Assembly (NCBI GenBank): GCA_012514445.1
Contig: JAAZAI010000018.1
Coordinates: 1-16,694, forward strand
Direction of reading: 5' to 3'
Source of the DNA: Lentisphaerota bacterium
GTDB taxonomy: Bacteria; Verrucomicrobiota; Kiritimatiellia; RFP12; UBA3636
Length of the DNA stretch: 16,694 bases
Position numbers and translations under genes: made by a program. Positions 1-6,715 of this stretch are shown piece by piece. The notes beneath the pieces were generated by a model that was not told the DNA's origin, made no database searches, and saw only the letters and a program-made list of their open reading frames with translations. Position 1 is the first letter of the stretch. The number at the start of each line of letters is the position of its first letter.

Positions 1-214
1 AGCTGCTCTTCAGGACCATCGAGCCCAAGGCGCCGAGTCCTTCCGTTGCGACGGAGGGGCCCGCGCCGGCCTCGCCAACGCTTCGAGCCCACGGGCGCCA
101 TCGTCCACGTCCCGAGCGGAGCGGACGCCGAACGAGACGGTGACGAGCGGGGTTCACAGCCCGTCTGCGTTCTGCTAGAATGGCTCCATCGAAAGGAAGG
201 CCGGAAGACGGACG
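1..214. other. Window edge: possible gene fragment plus promoter region
   Basis: No complete gene is visible. Two readings have GC-rich third positions. On the plus strand, the frame starting at base 3 stays open to a TGA at 141-143 and could be the last 46 codons of a gene running in from the left; its last half is Arg/Pro-rich and unconvincing. On the minus strand an ATG at 20-18 (MVLKSS...) could begin a divergent gene leaving the window, with a GGAAGGA about 18 bases upstream, which is too far for a good ribosome site. I cannot decide between them. The final 60 bases hold the promoter of the next gene. Confidence 0.3.
153..181 (+). promoter_or_regulatory. Sigma-70-type promoter with extended -10
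   Basis: TTCACA (153-158), a 17-base spacer, then TAGAAT (176-181) preceded by TGC, giving an extended -10 TGnTAGAAT. The predicted start is near A188, leaving a 27-base leader that carries a GGAAG ribosome site before the ATG at 215. The same TGnTAGAAT element occurs before the DUF481 gene and mutL. Confidence 0.6.
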
Positions 215-1594
215 ATGAAACAGATTGCCACAATTCTACTTGGCGCGGCGTTGGCCGTCTCGGCCGCCGCCGAGGGCGCCGTGATGACGAACACTTGGAT
301 TCGCGCGCGAGGTTCCGATGCCCTCGCCAGCAATCCCGCGAACTGGTCGTTGCGCCACGCGCCCCTCTCCAACGAGGTCGTGCGGCTTGCGCAGAGTCAC
401 TCTCGCGCGTTGGTCTGGGACGCGAAGGCCTCGCCGGTCGTGGCGGGCTGGATTCAGGAGAAAGGCTACGTCGCCGTCGTGACGCTCCACACGACGCCGC
501 AGACCGGGGGCTTCAACGTCCTGGAGGTGCTCGGCGACATGCACGTTCTCGGCGGCGCGCTGACGCACCCGGCGAACGACGACGCCGAGACCTGGTGGCT
601 TTCGCTGCGCGTGGGCGGCGGTTTCACGCTGGGCGCGGACGCCTACGTGTCGGTTTCCGGCAAGGGCTACGGATCCGGCAAGGGGCCGTCGCCGGGGGTG
701 ACGCCCGGCAGCGGCGCCAGCCACGGGGGCCAGGGCGCGCCGCAGGCGCTGGCCGCCAACGACAGGCCGGCCCTCACGTACGGCTCGATCGTCACCCCGG
801 CCACTTCCGGTTCGGGCGGTACTTCGCGCGAGGGTTCGGCGCACGAGATCCGCGGCGGCGGCGTGGTGGTGGTCGAAGTCGGCGGCGACATGATTGTGGA
901 CGGGCGGATCGCGGCCGATGCCGACGACGCCGACGCCGATGGCGCCAACGTCGGCGGCGCCGCGGGCGGGAGTGTGAACCTCCGCGCCGCCGGCGCGATC
1001 AAGGTCGTCGGCACCATCTCCGCCAACGGGGGGCGCGGCCATCATGACGGCGCTGGCGGCGGCGGCGGCGGGCGCATCGCCCTCGTGGCCAACGGCGCGA
1101 CGCAGGTGAACGCGCGGCGCATCTCCGCGAATGGCGGCTGCGGCGCGAGCGACGCGCCGGAAACGACGCGCCGCGACCGCCACATCCGCGCGGCGGCGGG
1201 GACGATCTATATCGAGGACTCCGGCCGGGAGTCCAAGGGCGGCGGACGGGTGCTCGTCAAGGACTGGCACCGGCCGACGCGGGCCTCGACGCGCATCCCC
1301 TCCGATCTGTCTGCGCCGCCCGACGAATGCCGGGACGCGCGGCTCGCGATCGAGGAGAACGGATTCGTGACGCTCACCGCCTCCACGACGTTTCGCGAAC
1401 TCTCGTTCACCTCCGGGGGAATGGATCTCAACGGCAACACGCTGATCGTGGGGAAGATCGTCAAGGGATGGGGCGAGGGGTCGACGTTCGAACTGCCTGG
1501 AACCTACACGGTGGCGGCGTCCCAACAGATGGACTCGGTCATCTTCAGCAAGGGCAGCATCGTCGTGCGCGCGTACTTCAAGCCGCTGTTCTAG
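215..1594 (+). CDS. Secreted glycine-rich beta-repeat protein, function unknown
   Basis: 459 residues. Residues 1-20 form a typical signal peptide (Lys, hydrophobic core ILLGAALAVSAAA), so the protein is exported. The opening of the mature part (TNTWIRARGSD...NPANWSL..AP) resembles the start of 'TNxWxG..S..ANW' repeat-type surface proteins, which fold as parallel beta structures. Residues about 150-290 are very rich in Gly/Ala/Asp with short beta-type motifs (GGGVVVVEVGGDMIVDGRI; GGSVNLRAAGAIKVVGTISA; GGGGGGRIALVANG), each ending in a 'xISANGG'-like turn, suggesting a beta-helix. No sorting signal or beta-barrel translocator is seen at the C-terminus, which ends in VVRAYFKPLF. The start follows a GGAAG site and an extended -10 promoter. 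comEC follows after 28 bases, so the two are probably cotranscribed. I do not recognise a named family. Confidence 0.75.
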   Translation: MKQIATILLGAALAVSAAAEGAVMTNTWIRARGSDALASNPANWSLRHAPLSNEVVRLAQSHSRALVWDAKASPVVAGWIQEKGYVAVVTLHTTPQTGGFNVLEVLGDMHVLGGALTHPANDDAETWWLSLRVGGGFTLGADAYVSVSGKGYGSGKGPSPGVTPGSGASHGGQGAPQALAANDRPALTYGSIVTPATSGSGGTSREGSAHEIRGGGVVVVEVGGDMIVDGRIAADADDADADGANVGGAAGGSVNLRAAGAIKVVGTISANGGRGHHDGAGGGGGGRIALVANGATQVNARRISANGGCGASDAPETTRRDRHIRAAAGTIYIEDSGRESKGGGRVLVKDWHRPTRASTRIPSDLSAPPDECRDARLAIEENGFVTLTASTTFRELSFTSGGMDLNGNTLIVGKIVKGWGEGSTFELPGTYTVAASQQMDSVIFSKGSIVVRAYFKPLF

Positions 1595-1622
1595 CGCAAG
1601 GGCGGCCCGCGCGAAGCGGCCG

Positions 1623-3326
1623 ATGCGAATGCAAGCTCGGGACAACACCGCAGGAGCCGTTCCAACCGCGCCGAGCCGCCATCCTCTCGTGGGGGTGTGC
1701 GTCGTGTTCGCCACGGGCGCCTGGGCGGGACTTGGGCATCCCCGGGCGCTCGCTCCTTGTGCGATCGGCATCGTCGTCTCCCTGCTCGCGTGGGCGGTCT
1801 GCCGCATCGCGGGGCGGCGGCGCCGCCGATGGCAGGGGGCGGCGGCCGCCGCGTTGCTCGCGGGGGTGGGATTCTCCGCCTGCGTCTCCGGCCAGCTCGC
1901 GGCGCGGGAGGATTTCGAGGCGGTCGAGATCTTTCGCGAGATCGAAGACGGACGCGAGGACGCCGTGATCCGCGGCCGCGTGGTCGAGGCGCCGACGGTC
2001 GTCGTGCTCCGGCGCGGCGCGGCGCGTGCGCGTTTCCGCTTCCGCGTCCAGTCGCTGCCCCACGAGGCGGGCGCCATCGACGTGGGCGATGCCCTCGTGC
2101 AAGTCGACTGGTACGGACCGGAGAGCATGGCGCGCAACGCGCAGTCGTTCCGCCTCCCGGCCGCGGGCGAAGGCTGGCAGCTCAATGGGAGGATGCGCGA
2201 GGTCGCGCGGCGCGCCGGCGCGCCGTTGGTGACCTTCCAGGTGCGCGGGAGAAGCCCGGCGACGCGGCGGCATTCGGCGATGGACGCCACGGGCCTTGCG
2301 ATGAGGCTCTGGGAGGTGCGCGGGTACGCGGAGCAGGTGCTCTCGCTGGGAATGGACGCGCACCGGCAGGCGGCGGGGATGGTGAAGGCGATGACGCTGG
2401 GCTTGCGCGCGGACGTTCCGCGCGAGGTGATGGATCTCTTCAAGCAGTCGGGGACGGTGCACGTGTTCTCGATCTCGGGGTTGCACGTGGGCATCGTCGC
2501 CGGCATCCTGGTGGCGGCGCTCGCGGCGCTGCCGGTGCGGTTTTCCCACCGCGTCTTCTTCTTCGGGCCGATGATCGCGGCCTACACGGTCGCGACGGGC
2601 GCGGCTTCGAGCGCGGTGCGCGCCTGCGCGATGTCGCTGATCCTCTTCTCGGCGCCGCTTGCAGGGCGGCGGCGCGATCCCGCGTCGTCCGTCAGCGCCG
2701 CGGCGCTGCTGCTGCTGGCGCGCGATCCGCGCGAGCTGCTCGATCTCGGCTTCGTCTTCTCCTTCGTCTGCACGGCGGGGATCCTCCTGATGGTGCCGAT
2801 GTTCACGGACGCGGCGTCGCGCGTGGCGGCGGCGTGGGCGCGGCGATCGGCGCAGGAGCAGGCGATGGACCTCGAAGACGCGCTCACGCAATCCCGGCGC
2901 CCCCGATGGATTTCCAGGCGGATCGTCCAGGCCGGCGCGTGGTTGGGGGTCAAGGCGCGCGATTCGCTTTGCGTGTCGCTCGCGGCGTGGATCGCGTCGA
3001 CGCCGGTGACGGCGATCTACTTCGGCAGGATCGTCCCCGCGTCGATTCTCGCCAATCTGCTCGTGGTGCCCGCGTCCATCGCGGTGGTGGTCACGGCGGC
3101 GCTGAGCCTCGTCGCGGGGTTCTTCTGCCCGTGGCTCGCGGAGACGTTCAACTATGCGAACGTCGTCTTCGTCGAGTGCCTGGTGCGGTCGGCGTCTCTG
3201 TTCGCGCATCTGCCGCTGGCGTCGTTCGAATCGGGACGCTGGACGCCGGCCATGGTGGCGGCGTGGTATGCCTCGGCGGGCGCGCTGCTGCTGCGCCTGC
3301 GGATGGCGCTGGAAGGCGAACGGTGA
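1623..3326 (+). CDS. comEC: ComEC/Rec2-family DNA uptake channel, lacking the C-terminal hydrolase domain
   Basis: 567 residues, inner-membrane protein. ComEC forms the channel that takes single-stranded DNA into the cytoplasm during natural transformation. An N-terminal pair of membrane segments (about 20-60) and a DUF4131-like soluble region (about 80-210) precede the competence domain, whose hallmark SGTVHVFSISGLHVGIV lies at about 276-292, followed by multiple hydrophobic helices to about 560. Full-length ComEC proteins are usually 700-800 residues with a C-terminal metallo-beta-lactamase-like domain; here the protein stops after the membrane helices (LLLRLRMALEGER). Short forms are known in the family, so this need not be a broken gene. 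The upstream gap to the secreted-protein gene is 28 bases with no clear ribosome site; a second in-frame ATG lies at 1629. The gene ends 8 bases before the terminator of the opposing histone-like gene. No other competence gene is in the window. Confidence 0.88.
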   Translation: MRMQARDNTAGAVPTAPSRHPLVGVCVVFATGAWAGLGHPRALAPCAIGIVVSLLAWAVCRIAGRRRRRWQGAAAAALLAGVGFSACVSGQLAAREDFEAVEIFREIEDGREDAVIRGRVVEAPTVVVLRRGAARARFRFRVQSLPHEAGAIDVGDALVQVDWYGPESMARNAQSFRLPAAGEGWQLNGRMREVARRAGAPLVTFQVRGRSPATRRHSAMDATGLAMRLWEVRGYAEQVLSLGMDAHRQAAGMVKAMTLGLRADVPREVMDLFKQSGTVHVFSISGLHVGIVAGILVAALAALPVRFSHRVFFFGPMIAAYTVATGAASSAVRACAMSLILFSAPLAGRRRDPASSVSAAALLLLARDPRELLDLGFVFSFVCTAGILLMVPMFTDAASRVAAAWARRSAQEQAMDLEDALTQSRRPRWISRRIVQAGAWLGVKARDSLCVSLAAWIASTPVTAIYFGRIVPASILANLLVVPASIAVVVTAALSLVAGFFCPWLAETFNYANVVFVECLVRSASLFAHLPLASFESGRWTPAMVAAWYASAGALLLRLRMALEGER

Positions 3327-3333
3327 CTTCGCG

Positions 3334-3368
3334 AAAAAGAAAGACCGCATGCCCTTGAGCATGCGGTC
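3334..3368 (-). terminator. Intrinsic terminator of the histone-like gene
   Basis: A perfect 10-bp stem (GACCGCATGC, 3343-3352, pairing with 3359-3368) with a 6-base loop. Read on the minus strand it is followed by TTTCTTTTT (3342-3334), giving a classical rho-independent terminator 27 bases after the histone-like stop codon. The plus-strand exit has no T-run, so it serves the minus strand. Confidence 0.85.
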
Positions 3369-3394
3369 GCTTGTCGAGAAGCTCTGCGAGAGGT

Positions 3395-3592
3395 TTACTT
3401 CTTCGCAGCGGCCTTCTTGGCGGGAGCCTTCTTGGCGACGGCCTTCTTCGCAGGAGCGGCCTTCTTCGCAGGGGCCGCCTTCTTCACGGCCGCCTTCTTC
3501 GCGGGAGCGGCCTTCTTCGCAGGGGCGGCCTTCTTCACGGCGGCCTTCTTCGCAGGAGCCTTCTTCGCGGCTGCTTTCTTTGCTACTGGCAT
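3395..3592 (-). CDS. Histone H1-like Ala/Lys/Pro-rich DNA-binding protein
   Basis: 65 residues built from only five amino acids (M, P, V, A, K) with 12 Lys-Lys pairs. Such proteins resemble the C-terminal tail of eukaryotic H1 and the bacterial Hc1/Hc2-like and AlgP-like tails; they bind DNA by charge and help compact the nucleoid. A 17-residue unit, AAVKKAAPAKKAAPAKK, occurs twice in tandem (residues 17-33 and 34-50), flanked on both sides by KKAPAKK/KKAAAKK units. There is no folded domain. The start is well defined: AGGAGAA lies just upstream of the ATG, behind an 84-base leader and a promoter at 3683-3711, and a strong terminator follows. It is therefore a single-gene transcript, as expected of an abundant chromatin protein. 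The opposite strand is also open (AFFAGAAFF...) but this is a shadow of the repeat. Confidence 0.88.
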   Translation of the reverse strand: MPVAKKAAAKKAPAKKAAVKKAAPAKKAAPAKKAAVKKAAPAKKAAPAKKAVAKKAPAKKAAAKK

Positions 3593-3682
3593 GGGGTCTT
3601 CTCCTTTTTTCGGACGGTTGAGTCCTTGTTTTTTTTACTGTCACCGTCTCCAACGAGGAGGCGTGTGTGTTGCTGGTTGGGT

Positions 3683-3711
3683 TATATACAACATGCGGAA
3701 ATGATATGCAA
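3683..3711 (-). promoter_or_regulatory. Promoter of the histone-like gene
   Basis: On the minus strand TTGCAT (3711-3706), a 17-base spacer and TATATA (3688-3683). The predicted start near 3676 gives an 84-base leader containing an A8 tract and ending in AAAAAAGGAGAAG before the ATG. The whole intergenic stretch 3593-3825 is much AT-richer than its surroundings and carries divergent promoters for the two flanking genes; no other feature is seen in it. Confidence 0.55.
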
Positions 3712-3809
3712 GAAAAAAGTGCTAATTTTTTTTGAAATCATCGCGGACGAGCGATGAAGGAGTTGTCTTTGAACGTCGCACATGCGGCGTTTCGCGGATC
3801 GTCGCGTTC

Positions 3810-3818
3810 TGGTAGAAT
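3810..3818 (+). promoter_or_regulatory. Extended -10 promoter of the DUF481 gene
   Basis: TGG followed by TAGAAT (3813-3818). No good -35 is seen at 16-18 bases, which is acceptable for an extended -10. The predicted start (3824-3826) falls on or next to an in-frame GTG at 3826, so the message is leaderless or nearly so. The sequence TTCTGGTAGAATGGC is nearly the same as the one before the secreted-protein gene (TTCTGCTAGAATGGC). Confidence 0.55.
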
Positions 3819-3825
3819 GGCGCAC

Positions 3826-4665
3826 GTGAAAATGAACGAGAACATGATGACGATGATGATGATCCGCTTGCGCGCCGTCTGGACGATCGCGCTGGTTCCG
3901 TTTGTCGTGAACGCCCTCGACGCGACGTCGCTCTCCGAAGTTCCAGCCGTTGCGCTGGGGTCGGGCGTGACGTCGCCTTCGGAACCGCTGGAGGGTCCGA
4001 CGGACTGGGAGTCGAAGCTCTCCGCAGGGCTCGTCTACAAGTCGGGCAACACCGACAGCGAGCGCATGACGCTGGGTCTCGCCACCGAGAAGTTCGCGGG
4101 CCAGACGCTGCTCCGCGCGTATGCCAACGGGACCTACGAGACGGCGGAGGTGGAGGATGAAGAAGGCCGGCGCGTGACCGACCGCACCGTCGGCGACGCC
4201 AAGGCGGGCGCCAATCTCAAGCGCCGCATCGACGGCTATTTCGTCTTCGCCGACGTCTGGGTGTTCCACGACGACATGGCGGACGTGCGCTATCGCGCCG
4301 TCGAGAGCGGCGGCGTGGGCGTGTTTCTCGTGGAGAGCGCGCGGGCGCGCTTGACGGTGGAGACGGGTCTCGCCTACATCCACGAGCGCGCGCCCGAGTA
4401 CGACGCCTACTTCGGCCTGCGCTTCGCCGAGCGGTTCGACTGGCAGGCCACGGAGGTCTTCAAGCTCTGGGAGGCGTTCGAGGCCGTGCCGCGCTTCGAG
4501 GACTTCGAGAACATGCTCGCGATGCTCGAGATCGGCGGCGAATCCTCGATCAGCAAGATTCTTTCGCTGGCGGTGAAGTTCAAGATGGAGTATGATTCCG
4601 ACCCGTCAGAGGATGTCGAGGCGCTTGATTCGACGTTCATCACGGAACTGACCTACTTGTTCTGA
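3826..4665 (+). CDS. DUF481 (YdiY-like) outer-membrane beta-barrel protein
   Basis: About 279 residues. A signal peptide (MIRLRAVWTIALVPFVVNALDA) is followed by a barrel domain starting at DWESKLSAGLVYKSGNTDSERMTLG, the typical opening of the DUF481 'salt-induced outer membrane protein' family; the sequence continues in alternating hydrophobic strands and ends with ...ITELTYLF, an aromatic C-terminal residue suited to outer-membrane insertion. The molecular role of the family is not known. Start choice is uncertain: GTG 3826 sits at the predicted transcription start; ATG 3832 and the ATG cluster at 3844-3861 are alternatives, and none has a good SD. An upstream in-frame ATG at 3754 is rejected because the promoter lies inside that extension. 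wzm begins 22 bases downstream, so this gene probably leads the wzm-wzt transcript, an unusual partner. Confidence 0.82.
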   Translation: MKMNENMMTMMMIRLRAVWTIALVPFVVNALDATSLSEVPAVALGSGVTSPSEPLEGPTDWESKLSAGLVYKSGNTDSERMTLGLATEKFAGQTLLRAYANGTYETAEVEDEEGRRVTDRTVGDAKAGANLKRRIDGYFVFADVWVFHDDMADVRYRAVESGGVGVFLVESARARLTVETGLAYIHERAPEYDAYFGLRFAERFDWQATEVFKLWEAFEAVPRFEDFENMLAMLEIGGESSISKILSLAVKFKMEYDSDPSEDVEALDSTFITELTYLF

Positions 4666-4687
4666 AACCCACAGCCACGGAGACCCG

Positions 4688-5506
4688 GTGTTCGCCGACC
4701 TTTACCGCCGCAGGGAGCTTGTCTGGATCCTCGTGCAGCGCAATCTCAAGATCCGCTACAAGCATTCGGCCTTGGGCTTTCTCTGGTCGCTGCTGACGCC
4801 GTTGCTGATGATCCTGATGTACGCGGTGTTCGCGAGCATCCTCAAGTTCAACACCGGCAGCCCGAACTACCTGCCGTTCCTCGTCGTCGGCATCGTCGTG
4901 TGGCAGTTCACCGCCGGGTGCCTCAACGATTCCCTCTCCTCCATCGCGGGCAGCGCGAACCTCGTGAAGAAGGTGGCGTTCCCCCGCGTGATCCTCCCCG
5001 TCTCCACCGTGCTGGCCAACGCCGTCAACTTCGTTTTGACCTTCGTGGTGCTGCTGGCGTATCTGCTGGCGACGGGCGTCGCGGACTTCGGCGCCGCGCA
5101 ATGGCTGCTTGCGGGGTTCGCGATGCAGCTCGCGCTCGGCACGGGCGTCGCCTGCCTGTGCGCCACGTCGAACGTCTTCTTCCGCGACACGCAGCACATC
5201 GTCGGCATCGGCTCGCTCGCCTGGTTCTTCCTCTCGCCCGTCTTCTACGGCATCGATCTCCAGCTCGGGGCGCTGAAGTTCGCGCAGCCCCAGCTCGGGG
5301 GCGTCGCCTTCCTCAATCCGATGAGCGGCATCCTCGCGGCCTACCGCGCGGGCCTGATGGGCCTGCCGCTCACGCCCGGAACCGCGTCGGGCGCGCCCCT
5401 GAACCCCGCCTGGCTGCTGCTCTCCGCCGCCGTCTGCCTCGCCGTGCTCGCCGCAGGCGCCGCGGCGGTGCGCGCCGGCGAACGCCATTTCGGAGACGTG
5501 CTATGA
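4688..5506 (+). CDS. wzm: O-polysaccharide ABC exporter, permease subunit (Wzm)
   Basis: 272 residues, ABC-2 type permease of the inner membrane. The N-terminal amphipathic stretch RRRELVWILVQRNLKIRYKHSALGFLWSLLTPL is diagnostic of the Wzm/TagG/KpsM-type polysaccharide export permeases; about six membrane helices follow, and FFLSPVFYGIDL and LNPMSGILAAYR are the usual C-terminal landmarks. With Wzt it exports a lipid-linked O-antigen or similar glycan to the periplasm. It starts at GTG 4688, five bases after a GGAG site; no better ATG exists. The stop overlaps the ATG of wzt (ATGA), indicating translational coupling and a 1:1 complex. No glycosyltransferase genes lie nearby, so the glycan made cannot be told. 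Confidence 0.9.
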   Translation: MFADLYRRRELVWILVQRNLKIRYKHSALGFLWSLLTPLLMILMYAVFASILKFNTGSPNYLPFLVVGIVVWQFTAGCLNDSLSSIAGSANLVKKVAFPRVILPVSTVLANAVNFVLTFVVLLAYLLATGVADFGAAQWLLAGFAMQLALGTGVACLCATSNVFFRDTQHIVGIGSLAWFFLSPVFYGIDLQLGALKFAQPQLGGVAFLNPMSGILAAYRAGLMGLPLTPGTASGAPLNPAWLLLSAAVCLAVLAAGAAAVRAGERHFGDVL

Positions 5507-6678
5507 GCGGCGAAACGGCCATCGAAGTCTGCAACGTCGTCAAGCGCTTCCGCCTGGCGGCCTCGGCCGGTTCGCTCAAGACCGCCGCGCTCGACTGCCT
5601 CCGCCGGCGGCCGGCCCGGCGCTTCACCGCGCTCGACGACGTGTCGTTCACCGTCTCCCGCGGCGAGACGCTCGGGCTCATCGGCGCGAACGGCGCCGGC
5701 AAGAGCACGCTGCTCTCCATCATCGCCGGAACGATGGTCGCCACCTCCGGCCATGTGCGCACGCACGGCGTCGTCTCCTCCCTGCTCGAACTCGGCGCGG
5801 GCTTCCACCCCGACCTCACCGGCCGCGAGAACGTCCTGCTCTACGGCGCCATCATGGGCATTCCGCGCGAGACGATGCGGCGGCGCTTCGACGCGGTGGT
5901 GGACTTCTCCGGGCTCGCCGCCTTCATCGACCAGCCCGTGCGCTTCTACTCCTCGGGCATGTACGTGCGTCTCGGCTTCGCCGTCGCGGTGCAGGTCGAT
6001 CCCGACATCCTGCTCGTGGACGAGGTGCTCGCCGTGGGCGACGCCGATTTCCAGCGCCGCTGCCTCGAGAAGATGGCGGAGTTCCGCCGCGCGGGCAAGG
6101 CGATGCTGATCATCTCGCACGACATGAACACGATCCGCTCCGTCTCCGACCGCATCGCCTACCTCGACCACGGCGTGCTCAAGGGCATCGGCGCGCCGCA
6201 CGAGATGACGGCGCGCTACGGCGCGGACTCCGTCGCCGCGAACGGCGGCGCCTCGAGCCGCGAATGGGGCACGGGGGAGGCGAGGATCGAATCCGTCGCG
6301 ATGGTCGACGCCGCCGGCGCGCCCTGCGACGTGCCGCCCGCCGACCAGATGCTGCGCTTTCGCCTGGCGTGGCGCGCGCCGAAACGCATCGCGACGCCGA
6401 CGTTCGGCTTCTCGATCGCCGACGGCGAGGGCGCGACGGTCTTCGGCAGCAACACCGAGATCGCCGGCTTCGATCTGCCCTTCATCGAAGGGGAGGGGAC
6501 GCTCACGCTCGCCGTCGACGCCGCCGCGCTGCACGCCGGCGGCTACACGATGTCCTTCTCGCTGCACAGCCGCGACCACGCCGTCAACTACCACCGCCTC
6601 GAGCACGCGCTGCCCTTCTACCTGCCCGGGCGCGCGCGCTTCGACGGCGTCTGCCACCTGCCCACCGCCTGGTCGTAG
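5503..6678 (+). CDS. wzt: O-polysaccharide ABC exporter, ATPase with C-terminal glycan-binding domain (Wzt)
   Basis: 391 residues. Residues about 5-240 form the ABC ATPase: Walker A GANGAGKST (61-69), signature YSSGM (149-153), Walker B DILLVDE (168-174), D-loop region AVGD and switch His206 (ISHD). The family-typical segment SSLLELGAGFHPDLTGREN lies at 92-110. An extra C-terminal domain (about 255-391) has the beta-sandwich pattern of the Wzt_C domain, which in characterised systems recognises the modified non-reducing end of the finished O-antigen before export. That implies a capped-chain (Wzm/Wzt) rather than Wzy-type pathway here. The ATG overlaps the wzm stop and has a GGAG site in the wzm tail. 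mutL follows after 37 bases but has its own promoter. Confidence 0.92.
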   Translation: MSGETAIEVCNVVKRFRLAASAGSLKTAALDCLRRRPARRFTALDDVSFTVSRGETLGLIGANGAGKSTLLSIIAGTMVATSGHVRTHGVVSSLLELGAGFHPDLTGRENVLLYGAIMGIPRETMRRRFDAVVDFSGLAAFIDQPVRFYSSGMYVRLGFAVAVQVDPDILLVDEVLAVGDADFQRRCLEKMAEFRRAGKAMLIISHDMNTIRSVSDRIAYLDHGVLKGIGAPHEMTARYGADSVAANGGASSREWGTGEARIESVAMVDAAGAPCDVPPADQMLRFRLAWRAPKRIATPTFGFSIADGEGATVFGSNTEIAGFDLPFIEGEGTLTLAVDAAALHAGGYTMSFSLHSRDHAVNYHRLEHALPFYLPGRARFDGVCHLPTAWS

Positions 6679-6700
6679 CCTTTTCTTTCGACCGTCGATT

Positions 6701-6709
6701 TGGTAGAAT
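6701..6709 (+). promoter_or_regulatory. Extended -10 promoter for a leaderless mutL message
   Basis: TGG plus TAGAAT (6704-6709), with six bases (CGCGCC) between the hexamer and the ATG at 6716. Counting the -10 hexamer as -12 to -7 puts +1 exactly on the A of the start codon. There is no SD sequence before the ATG. The -35 region is weak (T-rich, about 6681-6687). Confidence 0.6.
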
Positions 6710-6715
6710 CGCGCC

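Noticed and set aside
236..2506. Very long minus-strand open frame (about 756 codons) opposite the secreted protein and comEC
   Set aside because: It spans two genes with clear domains on the plus strand, is rich in Arg/Ala/Pro, shows no domain, and is the expected shadow in GC-rich DNA.
3417..3704. Plus-strand frame over the histone-like gene reading AFFAGAAFF repeats, like a membrane protein
   Set aside because: It is the reverse complement of the Lys/Ala repeats; the minus strand has the SD, promoter and terminator.
3754..3825. ATG 3754 as the start of the DUF481 gene
   Set aside because: It would put the promoter box inside the coding region and a long non-signal stretch ahead of a clear signal peptide.
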